From an uncultured Clostridium sp. (GTDB lineage Bacteria > Bacillota > Clostridia > Clostridiales > Clostridiaceae), in contig NZ_CALEVF010000037.1 of the NCBI RefSeq assembly GCF_937920395.1, positions 11,359 to 75,358 on the forward strand: a stretch of DNA of 64,000 bases, given 5' to 3'. The stretch's first letter is position 1, and each line of letters starts with the position of its first letter. The translations under genes were made by a program, and so were the position numbers. This document shows positions 53,583-62,674 of the stretch, in pieces. Under the pieces are notes generated by a model, which saw only the letters and a list, made by a program, of their open reading frames with translations, was not told the origin of the DNA and made no database searches.

Positions 53583-54779
53583 ATGAGATATAAATATAGA
53601 GCTAAAACATCAAAGGGAGTTTTAATAAAGGGAAGTGCGCAAAGTGATAGTACTGAAGAATTAGCTTTAGGTCTACGTGAAAAAGAAATATATTTAATTA
53701 AAAGTAGAACTATAAAAGAAAAAAGTAAAATTTCCAGCAAACCTAGTTTGAAAACAATATCAATGTTCTGTAAACAATTTTCATTATGTATTAAAGCTGG
53801 TATTTCAATATGTGATATTCTTCATTTACTTAATGAGCAAATGACTAATAAGTCCATAAAGAAGAGCTTAATTGATATTTGCGAAAATGTACAAAAGGGT
53901 AATTCACTCCATGAAAGTATGAAGAAGACTATAAATGTGTATCCTGAGTTTATGATAAATATGATTTATTTGGGGGAGGAGAGCGGTAGACTTGATATAA
54001 TTTTAGAAGAGTTATCTGAGTACTATGAAAAAGAGCATAAACTACTAAAAAAATTTACTAATTCAATGATTTATCCATTTACGGTATTCATAACATTAAT
54101 GATAGTATCTATGATTTTGATGATAAAGGTAATTCCAGTGTTTATTACAAATCTTATTTCTCTTGATGCGGAAATCCCACTAATAACAAAAATAGTTCTA
54201 GGAACAAGCAGTTTTCTTCGTCACAATTTATTATGGATTTTATTAGGTAGCTCAGTTGTAGTTTTTATTTTATTAGGATACATAAGGACTGAAAGAGGAA
54301 AGATTATTTTTGGTAAATTTTTATTTGTGTGCCCAATATTAGGACCAGTGTACAGAAAAATTATATATACAAGGTTTTCTAGAGGACTTAATATACTACT
54401 AAGTAGTGGAGTTGGGTTAATTAGAGCATTTGAAATAATCAATGATGTTATAGGGGATAGGTATTTTAAGTTAAAGCTTAAAATAGTTTTTAATGGTATA
54501 GAAAAAGGAGAAGATTTATCAAGTTCAATAAATGCAATGAATTTATTTCCACAATTTTTTGTTGCTATGATAAAAATAGGTGAGGAAACTGGAACTTTAG
54601 ATGGAATGTTCTTAACTGCTGCAGATATCTTTTATGAGGATGCACAGGAAAATGTAGATAAGGCAACGGTATTACTTGAGCCAATTTTAATAATATTTTT
54701 GGGTATTATGATTGGAGTAATAATATTAGCAGTAATGCTGCCTATGCTAAATGTTATGGACTCTGCAGGTAAGGTGTAA
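53583..54779 (+). CDS. pilC: Pilus assembly inner-membrane platform protein (PilC/GspF/ComGB type)
   Basis: A 398-residue membrane protein with two GspF domains, each before membrane helices. The N-terminal region has YRAKTSKGVLIKGSAQSDS; the repeated pattern is FCKQFSLCIKAGISICDIL and RFSRGLNILLSSGVGLIRAFEI. It is the platform that works with the ATPase. GGTGGA lies before ATG 53583. It is followed by four pilin-like genes in tight succession. Confidence 0.93.
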   Translation: MRYKYRAKTSKGVLIKGSAQSDSTEELALGLREKEIYLIKSRTIKEKSKISSKPSLKTISMFCKQFSLCIKAGISICDILHLLNEQMTNKSIKKSLIDICENVQKGNSLHESMKKTINVYPEFMINMIYLGEESGRLDIILEELSEYYEKEHKLLKKFTNSMIYPFTVFITLMIVSMILMIKVIPVFITNLISLDAEIPLITKIVLGTSSFLRHNLLWILLGSSVVVFILLGYIRTERGKIIFGKFLFVCPILGPVYRKIIYTRFSRGLNILLSSGVGLIRAFEIINDVIGDRYFKLKLKIVFNGIEKGEDLSSSINAMNLFPQFFVAMIKIGEETGTLDGMFLTAADIFYEDAQENVDKATVLLEPILIIFLGIMIGVIILAVMLPMLNVMDSAGKV

Positions 54780-54837
54780 TGTCATATAAATATAGTAATG
54801 AAAAATATAATTCTAAGAGAATATGAGAGGAAGATTT

Positions 54838-55311
54838 ATGCGTAGAGGATTCACCTTAATTGAGATGATTTTAGTATTATCTATTATGGGTATAATTGGC
54901 GGCGTTAGTGTTGTGTCTGTAAAATATTACAATACAATCAAAAATAAAGTGGATGCTGATTATTCTTGTAATTCTATTGTAAGTTTTATTAATAATTCTA
55001 AAATGTATTGCAGAGAAAATGATTGCAGTGGAATTATAACTTTTGATGTACCGAGAAATGAGATAAAGTTAGTTGTAGAGGCTAGTATGGTAAGCAAACA
55101 GTTGTTATCAAATAAAATAACTATGAAGCAAGTTATATGGAATGATGAAAAAAGAGGATTTTCAATTGAAAAAGATGGGTATAGCGATACTTCAGGCTCA
55201 ATATATCTAAAAGATAATAATTTGGATGAATATAAAATCACAATAAGAGTTGCTTCAAAATTTATTGAAATAAAAAAGAAAGTTGGTTCAGATTATGTTT
55301 CAGTTAAGTAA
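54838..55311 (+). CDS. Type IV pilin-like protein 1
   Basis: A prepilin with the class III signal: MRRGFTLIEMILVLSIMGIIGG, where cleavage falls after Gly and the mature N-terminus is Phe with Glu5. A hydrophobic helix and a globular domain follow. The total is 157 residues. ATG 54838 is preferred over ATG 54823, because AGAGGAAG lies between them and suits the later start. It overlaps the next gene by 17 bases. It could be the major pseudopilin or a minor one. Confidence 0.85.
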   Translation: MRRGFTLIEMILVLSIMGIIGGVSVVSVKYYNTIKNKVDADYSCNSIVSFINNSKMYCRENDCSGIITFDVPRNEIKLVVEASMVSKQLLSNKITMKQVIWNDEKRGFSIEKDGYSDTSGSIYLKDNNLDEYKITIRVASKFIEIKKKVGSDYVSVK

Positions 55312-55738
55312 AAAAGGATTTACATTAGTTGAGGTATTATGCAGCCTTGGTGTATTTTCCATTATTTTTATTTGTATGATGTCATTTGATAGAGCTTCTA
55401 TTAATATGAAAAACGATATAAATAATATAAATAGTGATGTGACTATAATGGAAGCTATAAAAAATAATATTATATACTCAATGACGTTTGAAAAATTAAA
55501 GAAGTTAGAGGAAAACAAAAGTTTTTTTGTAAATAAAGAAGATATGAATTTTGACAAAAGTAAAACAGATATTATATATGTTTTTACAAACTCTAGGCCA
55601 ACTAAGATTCCATATATAGAGTTGACGATATCAAATGATGGATTAAATGTTTATAAATTGAAGCTTTTGTTGCATACTGGGAAAACAAAAGAACTGGATG
55701 AGATTCAGTGTAACTTCTATAAAGGTTGTTATGAATGA
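55295..55738 (+). CDS. Type IV pilin-like protein 2
   Basis: A pilin-like protein of 147 residues with LSKKGFTLVEVLCSLGVFSIIF: Gly-Phe processing site, Glu5 and hydrophobic helix. A coiled, Asp/Asn-rich segment and a beta-rich domain follow. The overlap with the previous gene favours ATG 55295; no strong ribosome site is visible, so it is probably coupled. Its stop overlaps the next start by four bases (ATGA). Confidence 0.85.
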   Translation: MFQLSKKGFTLVEVLCSLGVFSIIFICMMSFDRASINMKNDINNINSDVTIMEAIKNNIIYSMTFEKLKKLEENKSFFVNKEDMNFDKSKTDIIYVFTNSRPTKIPYIELTISNDGLNVYKLKLLLHTGKTKELDEIQCNFYKGCYE

Positions 55739-56202
55739 TTAAAAAGGGATTCACACTTGTAGAAATAATAATTGTTATGGCTTTGGTGATTTTAATGCTT
55801 GGAGTAGTAGATGGTATATTTATATCTTATGTAAAAACCTACAAAAGTAATGTATCAGAAAACAAGGGTTTCAATTATTTAAATGATGCCATATTTATAA
55901 TAGAAAAAGAAGTTAATCAGAATGTTACGCAAGTAAAAACTGATAAAAATATTATTAAGATAGATTATTATAAAAAAATAGGTAAAATAAATTCGAAAGA
56001 TATCAGTAAAAAGGATATAAAACTTGTTAATAGTAATCTTTATATTCTTTATGGTGGAGAAGATATTCAATCTGAAAGTGCAATAATAGATGATGTTAAA
56101 GCGTTTGTTGCAATAAAATCTGGAAAAAATATTTATATAAAAATACTTTGGTATAATGGCCAAAGTATTGAGAGGTGTTTGGTTATAGAAAATGCGAACT
56201 AA
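55735..56202 (+). CDS. Type IV pilin-like protein 3
   Basis: A 155-residue pilin-like protein starting MIKKGFTLVEIIIVMALVILMLG: Gly-Phe processing site, Glu5 and hydrophobic helix. The globular part is Lys/Asp/Ile-rich. It is coupled to the gene before by an ATGA overlap and overlaps the next gene by 11 bases. The three Glu5 pilins probably form minor and major subunits; their order cannot tell which is major. Confidence 0.85.
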   Translation: MIKKGFTLVEIIIVMALVILMLGVVDGIFISYVKTYKSNVSENKGFNYLNDAIFIIEKEVNQNVTQVKTDKNIIKIDYYKKIGKINSKDISKKDIKLVNSNLYILYGGEDIQSESAIIDDVKAFVAIKSGKNIYIKILWYNGQSIERCLVIENAN

Positions 56203-56620
56203 AAAAGGATTTATATTAATTTATACTATCTTGGTAGGACTTGTTTGTTTAACTATCATGATGTATGTATTTGATGTTCAACTGTCAGAGATGAAATATT
56301 CAACAAGTAATAAAAACCATGTGTTAAAAGATGATAATTATCAAAGAGACAAAGAATATTTAATGACTTTATTTTTCAAATACATAAAACAAAATGAAAT
56401 AAAAATAAGTGAGGTAGGAGTAAATAAGCTTTTGTTTAATACTTTAAGCAGTTGCGTAAAGTATGGTAAGGCTTTGGTTACTTACAGTGATATAACAAAT
56501 GAATTTGATTTTACTACTGTATATGATCAGCTAAACTATAGACATGATTATTATATATTAGAGGAGATTGATGAAAAATTTAAGTTGATATTTAAAAGAA
56601 CTGAATATCTTAAGAAATAA
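56192..56620 (+). CDS. Pilin-like protein without Glu5 (PilX/ComGG-like)
   Basis: A 142-residue protein with a pilin-type N-terminus, MRTKKGFILIYTILVGLVCLTIMMY. The Gly-Phe site is kept but residue 5 of the mature chain is Tyr rather than Glu. Proteins at this place in such operons (PilX, GspK, ComGG) often diverge at that position and sit at the pilus tip. It overlaps the preceding gene. Confidence 0.75.
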   Translation: MRTKKGFILIYTILVGLVCLTIMMYVFDVQLSEMKYSTSNKNHVLKDDNYQRDKEYLMTLFFKYIKQNEIKISEVGVNKLLFNTLSSCVKYGKALVTYSDITNEFDFTTVYDQLNYRHDYYILEEIDEKFKLIFKRTEYLKK

Positions 56621-56631
56621 GGGAGTGAAAA

Positions 56632-57420
56632 ATGAAGTTTAGAAAGAATATATTTCTAGAGGTTTCCAAGCAAAAATTTTCAAGTGTAGAATTTTCAAAA
56701 CATGTTATTTTTAATAAAGTATACAATATTGATAATGAAAATACATATTATAAAGATGTCACCAATGTAAAAGATTTTCAGATTAATATAAGAAACAAAA
56801 ATTTATATGTCCTGGTTGAAGGCGAAACAGTATACATAAGACTAGTCACTTTGCCAAAGGTTAAAAAATATTTAGTTAATGATATGATTAAAAATGAATT
56901 AAGATATTATTATAAGGATATAGATCATATTTCATTTACTTATAAGTTAATTAAAGAGGATAAAACCAATATGGAAATATTAGTTTTTTGTTTAAAAGGA
57001 AATAATTTAGATATTTTAGAGAATAGTGTTCATAATAATGTTAAATTAAAGAAAGTAAATTTAATTCAATTTTGCTTTAAAAACTTCTATTCTAGTAAAA
57101 TTAATGAAAAAAATTATATAATGGTTTTTTATTATAATAATAATTTATATTATTTAATATGCAATAACAATGAGATTGTAGCTAATAATAGTGTAGGTAT
57201 CGAGGAAGTTTTTTTATCAAAATTTTCAAAATCTATGAATGAATTTTTAGAACAATATAATTATTATGCAAAAGCTTGCGAAAAAATATATTATTCCAAT
57301 ATATCACAATTAGATATTGAATCAGATATTAAAGAATTTAAATATCTAGAATTACCTCATAAAATATTAGATGAGTTAAAGAGAGAAGACTTGCTGAAAT
57401 ATATAATATTAAAGGGGTAG
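56632..57420 (+). CDS. pilM: PilM-like pilus assembly protein
   Basis: A 262-residue soluble protein that follows the pilins and precedes two bitopic proteins, which is the PilM-PilN-PilO arrangement. The region VYIRLVTLPKVKKYLVNDMIKNELRYYYKDIDHISFTYKLI fits the PilM family (actin-like fold). Clear ATP-binding motifs are not seen, so the fold may be degenerate. GGGAGTG precedes ATG 56632. The assignment is by context more than by motif. Confidence 0.6.
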   Translation: MKFRKNIFLEVSKQKFSSVEFSKHVIFNKVYNIDNENTYYKDVTNVKDFQINIRNKNLYVLVEGETVYIRLVTLPKVKKYLVNDMIKNELRYYYKDIDHISFTYKLIKEDKTNMEILVFCLKGNNLDILENSVHNNVKLKKVNLIQFCFKNFYSSKINEKNYIMVFYYNNNLYYLICNNNEIVANNSVGIEEVFLSKFSKSMNEFLEQYNYYAKACEKIYYSNISQLDIESDIKEFKYLELPHKILDELKREDLLKYIILKG

Positions 57421-57426
57421 GTAATT

Positions 57427-57870
57427 ATGATGAAAAATGCATTTATTCCTAATTGGTATATTGATAAAAAGAATAAAACAAAAATGAAGGCAATTAAAAT
57501 AGTGATTATGGTAGTTTTTATTATTGATATTATTTTGCTAGTGGTTATATTAAATATAATAAACAAGACAGGTAACATAGATGGAAAAATTAATAACCCT
57601 AAAAACAACATTGGTATTGTGGCAACGACAAAACATGTTGTTATCATTTCAAAATATAACAAAATAAATAATTTTTTCAAAGAAAATGGTTTAAATTACA
57701 AGGATATTACAATAACAGATAATAACTTTGAAATGAATATAGAAGTTGAAAACTACGAAGAATATATTAAGGTAATAAGTTGCATAGAGAATAAATACTC
57801 CGTAAAAAGATTAACCACGAGTATTATAGATAAAAACAAATTTATCGTTAATATTAAATGCGAGGTATAA
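57427..57870 (+). CDS. pilN: PilN-like pilus assembly protein
   Basis: A 147-residue bitopic protein: a short basic N-terminus with AFIPNWYIDKKNKTKMKAI, one membrane helix (about residues 22-44), then a soluble domain with alternating strands (EMNIEVENYEEYIKVISCIEN). This order and the neighbours match PilN, which couples PilM to PilO in the inner membrane. Family assignment rests on topology and context. Confidence 0.6.
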   Translation: MMKNAFIPNWYIDKKNKTKMKAIKIVIMVVFIIDIILLVVILNIINKTGNIDGKINNPKNNIGIVATTKHVVIISKYNKINNFFKENGLNYKDITITDNNFEMNIEVENYEEYIKVISCIENKYSVKRLTTSIIDKNKFIVNIKCEV

Positions 57871-57871
57871 G

Positions 57872-58276
57872 ATGTATAAAAATCGACAGGCTAAATGGGC
57901 GTTAGGTATACTAGTAATGGTAATGGTTATTTTATGTTTTGAATATATCACAGTTAAAAACAAATTTATAATATACAAAGATGATAAAGTAACTAATAGT
58001 GTCATTGTGAATCAAAAGAAAAGTGTTGAGAAATTTGGGTATAGTGATATTTTAGAATGTTTAGGTAAAAACAAAGATTTTAAGGTTGAGACTTTCAATA
58101 TGATGGAAAATGAAAAATGTAGTGTTGAAGTCAATTATAAAGGAGATTTAAATTTATTATATAGTTCATTAGTTAAAGTAAATAAAAGTAAAAATCTATT
58201 AAATATAAATAAAATTATTATTCATAAAGATACTAAAATCACCAATATAAGTATTGATTTTAAAAAAAACAAATGA
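57872..58276 (+). CDS. pilO: PilO-like pilus assembly protein
   Basis: A 134-residue bitopic protein: basic YKNRQAKW, one membrane helix at about residues 9-27, then a soluble domain with VEKFGYSDILECLGKNKDF and a C-terminal strand-rich region. It matches the topology and place of PilO, the last gene of the operon. A terminator follows at 58283. Divergence of this family makes the name provisional. Confidence 0.58.
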   Translation: MYKNRQAKWALGILVMVMVILCFEYITVKNKFIIYKDDKVTNSVIVNQKKSVEKFGYSDILECLGKNKDFKVETFNMMENEKCSVEVNYKGDLNLLYSSLVKVNKSKNLLNINKIIIHKDTKITNISIDFKKNK

Positions 58277-58282
58277 TTTATT

Positions 58283-58318
58283 AAAACATCCGATTGATTA
58301 AAGGGAGCGGATGTTTTA
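58283..58318 (+). terminator. Terminator after the pilus operon
   Basis: AAAACATCCG (58283-58292) pairs with CGGATGTTTT (58308-58317), followed by AATTAAG, so the T-run is part of the arm. It is a plausible end of the pilus message. Confidence 0.75.
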
Positions 58319-58558
58319 ATTAAGTTTTTTAAAAATATATAGACTTTAAATGGTATACTTATAGAAACTACATAAAATTATTCAAATAATATATATTTAT
58401 ATTTGCAAATATCCTTAAGTTTTGATAAAATAACATTGTTCCACTGTAATGTTTATATTTAGTGGACTGCAAACGTAATGATTGGTATTAATTTACCTAA
58501 TAAGGTTATAATATAAATGGGTTAATTGAATTATTTATAAATTTTGGAGGGATACTTA
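58319..58558 (+). promoter_or_regulatory. efp upstream region
   Basis: About 240 bases carry the efp promoter. TATAAT at 58507-58512 is a good -10 but its -35 (TTGGTA at 58482, 19-base spacing) is weak. TCCACT (about 58439) and AGTGGA (about 58461) form a six-base inverted repeat further upstream. GGAGGG before 58559 is the ribosome site. Confidence 0.45.
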
Positions 58559-59116
58559 ATGATTTCAGCAGGCGATATAAGAAAAGGAACAACATTTGAT
58601 GAAGGTGGACAAGTTTACACAGTTATAGATTTTTTACATGTAAAACCAGGTAAGGGAGCAGCATTTGTTAGAACTAAGTTAAGAAACGTTATAAACTCAG
58701 GGGTTACAGAAAAAACATTTAATCCTACTACAAAATTACAAGAGGCAGTTATAGAAAGAAAAGAGATGCAATATTTATATGCAGCTGACGGACTATACTA
58801 CTTCATGGATCAAGAAACTTTTGAACAAATACCACTTAATTACGAAAAAGTTGAAGAGGCAATAAAATACTTAAAAGAAAACATGTTTGCTATAATAAAA
58901 TTTTATAAGGATGAAGCTTTCTCAGTAGAAGCTCCAAACTTTGTAGAATTACTTATAACAAGCACTGAACCAGGCGTTAAAGGTAATACATCTTCAAGTG
59001 TAACAAAACCAGCTACTGTAGAAACAGGAGCAATCATTCAAGTGCCAATGTTCGTCAATGAAGGTGAAACAATAAGAATAGATACTAGAAATGGCGATTA
59101 TATGTTAAGAGTTTAA
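58559..59116 (+). CDS. efp: Translation elongation factor P
   Basis: EF-P relieves ribosome stalling at polyproline. It starts [17 protein letters not shown]; the modifiable lysine is Lys32 in PGKGAAFV. The C-terminal motifs [24 protein letters not shown] close the protein at 185 residues, normal for the family. ATG 58559 is preferred over the upstream in-frame frame at 58544 because TTGGAGGG lies between them. A terminator follows at 59128. It precedes spoIIIA, as in many clostridia. Confidence 0.98.
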   Translation: MISAGDIRKGTTFDEGGQVYTVIDFLHVKPGKGAAFVRTKLRNVINSGVTEKTFNPTTKLQEAVIERKEMQYLYAADGLYYFMDQETFEQIPLNYEKVEEAIKYLKENMFAIIKFYKDEAFSVEAPNFVELLITSTEPGVKGNTSSSVTKPATVETGAIIQVPMFVNEGETIRIDTRNGDYMLRV

Positions 59117-59127
59117 ATTTATATTAA

Positions 59128-59155
59128 GAAGAACCGATGCCGGTTCTTTTTTTTT
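59128..59155 (+). terminator. Intrinsic terminator after efp
   Basis: AAGAACCG pairs with CGGTTCTT around ATGC, followed by a run of T's. Confidence 0.9.
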
Positions 59156-59231
59156 GTTCTTTTTTTGTGAACTAATACATATAGTATGGGAATGATTCCG
59201 AATTTAAATAATATGTTTTAATTTATATGGA

Positions 59232-59258
59232 ATATTTTACTGGATTGTGAAATACAAA
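59232..59258 (+). promoter_or_regulatory. Possible sigma-E promoter of spoIIIA
   Basis: GGAATATT (ATA at 59232-59234) lies 16 bases before AATACAAA (59251-59258). The sigma-E consensus is ATA, 16-18 bases, then CATACANT; two of the eight -10 bases differ. spoIIIA is sigma-E dependent in Bacillus. Confidence 0.5.
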
Positions 59259-59280
59259 TTATATATGGGAGGATGAGAAA

Positions 59281-60201
59281 ATGTTAGTTACAAAAGATTT
59301 ATTTGAAATATTACCTAAAACTATTAGAAACATTCTTGAAAAAGTTGATAATGTGCAACAACTAGAAGAGATTAGAGTAAAAGTGAACAAGCCTGTGTTT
59401 ATTCATATTGGCAGTAAAGAAAAAGTCTGGGAATATATTGCAACTCCAGAAGATTTAAAATACATAATGCAGAGGATAAGCAATTACTCCATATATGCTT
59501 TTGAAGATGAGATACGGCAAGGGTATATAACTATAAAAGGCGGACACAGAGTGGGATTATGTGGGATTTGTGTTATTGAAAATAATAGCATTAAAACTAT
59601 TAAAGATATTTCATCCATAAATATAAGAGCATGTAAAGAAATTATTGGATGTGCTGACAAGGTAATACCATATATTGTAAATAATAATTCGATATACAAT
59701 ACAATAATTATATCACCTCCTAAATGTGGGAAAACAACGCTAATTAGGGATATTTCGAGGCAGATTTCACAGGGAAATATGGGTAAAGGGTTTAGAGGGA
59801 AAAATGTGTCTATAATAGATGAGCGTTCAGAGATTGCGGGTTCGTTTAAAGGAATACCACAAATGGATGTTGGAGTGCGGACTGATGTGCTTGATAATTG
59901 CCCTAAGAGTCAAGGAATTATGATGGCAATTAGAAGTATGTCACCTGATGTGATAGTTTGTGATGAGATAGGTACTCAAAATGATATGGAAAGTATTTTA
60001 ATGGCATTAAATTCTGGAATTAGTTTAATTACGACTATTCACGGTTTTGGAATTGAAGATTTGTATAAAAGATTAGTATTTAAAGATATTGTTGATAATT
60101 ACGTATTTAGTAGGGGAATAGTGCTTAGTAATAAAAAAGGAATTGGAACGATAGAACGTATTTATGATTTTACTAAGGGCATAGATGTATGGAGGTCGTA
60201 A
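59281..60201 (+). CDS. spoIIIAA: Stage III sporulation protein AA, ATPase
   Basis: A secretion-type ATPase of the channel between mother cell and forespore. Walker A is PPKCGKTTLIRD (Pro147-Lys151), with KNVSIIDERSEIAGSFKGIPQ (Walker B region), DVGVRTDVLDNCPKSQGI and VIVCDEIGTQNDM. The N-terminal region contains YSIYAFEDEIRQGYITIKGGHRVGLCG. The length of 306 residues is typical. GGGAGGA precedes ATG 59281. Confidence 0.97.
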   Translation: MLVTKDLFEILPKTIRNILEKVDNVQQLEEIRVKVNKPVFIHIGSKEKVWEYIATPEDLKYIMQRISNYSIYAFEDEIRQGYITIKGGHRVGLCGICVIENNSIKTIKDISSINIRACKEIIGCADKVIPYIVNNNSIYNTIIISPPKCGKTTLIRDISRQISQGNMGKGFRGKNVSIIDERSEIAGSFKGIPQMDVGVRTDVLDNCPKSQGIMMAIRSMSPDVIVCDEIGTQNDMESILMALNSGISLITTIHGFGIEDLYKRLVFKDIVDNYVFSRGIVLSNKKGIGTIERIYDFTKGIDVWRS

Positions 60202-60202
60202 T

Positions 60203-60721
60203 ATGATTAAAACAATTGGATGTGTTGTAATCTTAGTGGCTTCAACTATGGCTGGATTTATATATAGTGAAAGGTTAAAATATAGGGTTTTTCAGCTGAA
60301 AGAAATTCAAAGAGCCGTTTATCAACTTCAAAATGAGATAACTTATGTACATGCTCTTTTGCCGGATGCCTTCAAAAGTATTTCAGAAAAAAGTAAAGAG
60401 CCAATAAAAGAACTATTTAATAAAACAAGTGAATTGTTAACTAACAACGAATATGAGAATGTTTACGCGGCTATGAATAGTGCAATAGATTTAACAAAAG
60501 AAAAGCTGTATATAAATTCTGATGATATAAATGTTATCTTGGATTTATCAAAAACACTTGGAGAATCTGATATCCAAGGTCAAAATAGTATGTTTTTACT
60601 TACTATATCAAATTTAAAAAAACAAATTACAACATCTGAAGAATATATGAATAAGAATATAAAAATGTATAGATGTTTAGGTTTTTCTTTTGGGGCAATG
60701 CTTGTAATAGCATTAATATAG
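60203..60721 (+). CDS. spoIIIAB: Stage III sporulation protein AB
   Basis: A 172-residue protein with N-terminal and C-terminal hydrophobic segments and the family pattern RLKYRVFQLKEIQRAVYQLQNEITYVHALLPDAF. Its soluble domain resembles GspF-type platform proteins of secretion systems. ATG 60203 is preferred because GGAGG lies just before it, within the end of spoIIIAA; the earlier frame opening at 60185 has no site. Confidence 0.93.
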   Translation: MIKTIGCVVILVASTMAGFIYSERLKYRVFQLKEIQRAVYQLQNEITYVHALLPDAFKSISEKSKEPIKELFNKTSELLTNNEYENVYAAMNSAIDLTKEKLYINSDDINVILDLSKTLGESDIQGQNSMFLLTISNLKKQITTSEEYMNKNIKMYRCLGFSFGAMLVIALI

Positions 60722-60736
60722 GAAGGAGGTTTTTAG

Positions 60737-60934
60737 GTGTTAGATGTTAGTTTACTGTTTAAAATAGGGGCAACAGGTATCCTAATCATTATTATAGATA
60801 AAATTTTAAAAAGTGGAGGAAAGGATGACATCGCAGTAGTTGCAAATTTGGCTGGAGTAATAATAATTCTCATGATGGTAATAAATTTAGTAAACAAACT
60901 GTTTACTTCTGTAAAAACTTTGTTCCAATTTTAA
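60737..60934 (+). CDS. spoIIIAC: Stage III sporulation protein AC
   Basis: A 65-residue protein with two membrane helices and the family pattern LFKIGATGILIIIIDKILKSGGKDDIAVVANLAGVI. It starts with GTG 60737 after AAGGAGG. It is the third gene of the operon and a short partner of SpoIIIAD. Confidence 0.95.
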   Translation: MLDVSLLFKIGATGILIIIIDKILKSGGKDDIAVVANLAGVIIILMMVINLVNKLFTSVKTLFQF

Positions 60935-60997
60935 AATAAACATATTTTAAGAAGGAGAAACGTTTATTTATTGGATGTTGTTGTCGAGGAGGATGTT

Positions 60998-61381
60998 ATG
61001 GAAATAATTAAAATTGTTGCATTCGCTTTCGTGGCATTATTTATTGTGCTTATATTTAAAGGCAGAAGAGATGATTTAGCTATTCAAGTTAGTATAGCAG
61101 CAGGAATATTGATATTTTTATTTATGATAAATAAACTTACCATAATAATGGGATTTTTACAAACATTAGCAAACAAAGCCAATATTGATGTTGTCTATCT
61201 AAATACAGTTTTCAAGATATTGGGAATCGCATATTTAGCATCTTTTTGTAGTGAAATTTGTAGGGATGCTGGTCAGAGTAATATAGCAGGTAAAGTTGAA
61301 TTTGCTGGGAAAATATTTATATTAGTTTTAGCAATACCAATTTTAATGGCAGTAATGCAATCTATTTTGAAAATAATGTAG
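60998..61381 (+). CDS. spoIIIAD: Stage III sporulation protein AD
   Basis: A 127-residue membrane protein with about four helices, of the SpoIIIAC/AD family: EIIKIVAFAFVALFIVLIFKGRRDDLAIQVSIAAGIL, then YLASFCSEICRDAGQSNIAGKVEFAGK. ATG 60998 is preferred because GAGGAGG precedes it by five bases; a longer frame from TTG 60971 would include that site. Confidence 0.94.
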   Translation: MEIIKIVAFAFVALFIVLIFKGRRDDLAIQVSIAAGILIFLFMINKLTIIMGFLQTLANKANIDVVYLNTVFKILGIAYLASFCSEICRDAGQSNIAGKVEFAGKIFILVLAIPILMAVMQSILKIM

Positions 61382-61390
61382 AGGTGTAGG

Positions 61391-62608
61391 ATGAAGAAAA
61401 TATCACAGATTATAATTAAGAGATACGATACGAAGAAACATTATATGAAGAATTTTAATATTAAAATGATTTTACTAGTCCTATTATTTTTATTATTCGT
61501 GCCTATTAGTGTACAAGCTACTGAGGTAGGTAAGATAGGGGAAGCACAGCAAAGTGAAATAAATAATTTATATGACTATATATCTAATGTAAAATCTCAA
61601 TATGAAATATTTAACGATATGCAGCCACAAACTTTTGTAGAACAATTTATAAAAACTGGTGATAATGGGTTAAGTTTTAAGAAAACCTCAAGTTTCATTA
61701 TTAGTTACACATTTAAAGAAGTTATTGCGTGTATGGAATTAATAGGGAGCCTTATGATTATTGCTATAATTTGTGCAATGCTTAATAATCTTCAAAGCGC
61801 ATTTAGTCGAGATAGTTTATCAAATATTGCTTATCTTGCGTGTTATGGGGTAATGATTGTAATGATAACCAAAAGCTTTTATGTAGTAGCAGAGCTTGCT
61901 AAAAACACTATTGTTAGTATGTCAAATTTTATGGCAGCTCTTATTCCGGTTTTAATGATGCTACTTGCAAGTGTTGGAGGATTTGCAGAAGCAACACTTC
62001 TTGATCCTGTAATTATGGGTTTTGCAACGGTAAGTTCTAGAATATATGTAGATATTATTATTCCTGTAATATTTATGAGTTTCGTTTTACAGTTTGTTTC
62101 CAGCATATCTAGTGACTATAAAATAAAAAGTTTAACAAAACTTTTAAAACAAACGGCTATTTGGATACAAGGAATAATAATGACAGTATTTATTGCGGTA
62201 ATTACTATACGAAGCATTGCAGCAAAAACTTTAGATCAAGTTACTATAAAAACTGCAAAATTTGCGGTAGATACATTTGTACCTGTAGTTGGGAAATGTT
62301 TATCTGATGCAATTTCTACAGTAGCTGGATACTCACTCCTTTTAAAAAGTGCAATAAGTGGGCTTGGATTAATTGTACTTATGGTAATAGTATTATTACC
62401 TATTATAAAACTTTTGATTATGGCGTTTTTATATAAGGCAGCAGCTGCATTAATTGAACCAATAAGTGACAACCGAACAGTAGAGTGTATAAATTCAGTA
62501 GGGGATTCTATTCTTCTTTTAATGTCTTGCGTAATATCGGTAAGTGTAATGTTTTTCATAATGGTTGCAATAGTAGCATCCACTGGAAAAGGTATAATAT
62601 CAGGATAA
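61391..62608 (+). CDS. spoIIIAE: Stage III sporulation protein AE
   Basis: A 405-residue polytopic protein with an N-terminal signal-like helix (about residues 24-42) and about six or more membrane segments. Patterns: FVEQFIKTGDNGLSF, MAALIPVLMMLLASVGGFAEATLLDPVI, FAVDTFVPVVGKCLSDAISTVAG and EPISDNRTVECINSVGDSI. It forms part of the channel with SpoIIIAG. GAGGTG precedes ATG 61391. Confidence 0.96.
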   Translation: MKKISQIIIKRYDTKKHYMKNFNIKMILLVLLFLLFVPISVQATEVGKIGEAQQSEINNLYDYISNVKSQYEIFNDMQPQTFVEQFIKTGDNGLSFKKTSSFIISYTFKEVIACMELIGSLMIIAIICAMLNNLQSAFSRDSLSNIAYLACYGVMIVMITKSFYVVAELAKNTIVSMSNFMAALIPVLMMLLASVGGFAEATLLDPVIMGFATVSSRIYVDIIIPVIFMSFVLQFVSSISSDYKIKSLTKLLKQTAIWIQGIIMTVFIAVITIRSIAAKTLDQVTIKTAKFAVDTFVPVVGKCLSDAISTVAGYSLLLKSAISGLGLIVLMVIVLLPIIKLLIMAFLYKAAAALIEPISDNRTVECINSVGDSILLLMSCVISVSVMFFIMVAIVASTGKGIISG

Positions 62609-62674
62609 TATCTAGAATAGATAATTATAATTATTCTCAAATATTCATTTAATAATAAAGGAGGTGGTGATAAT

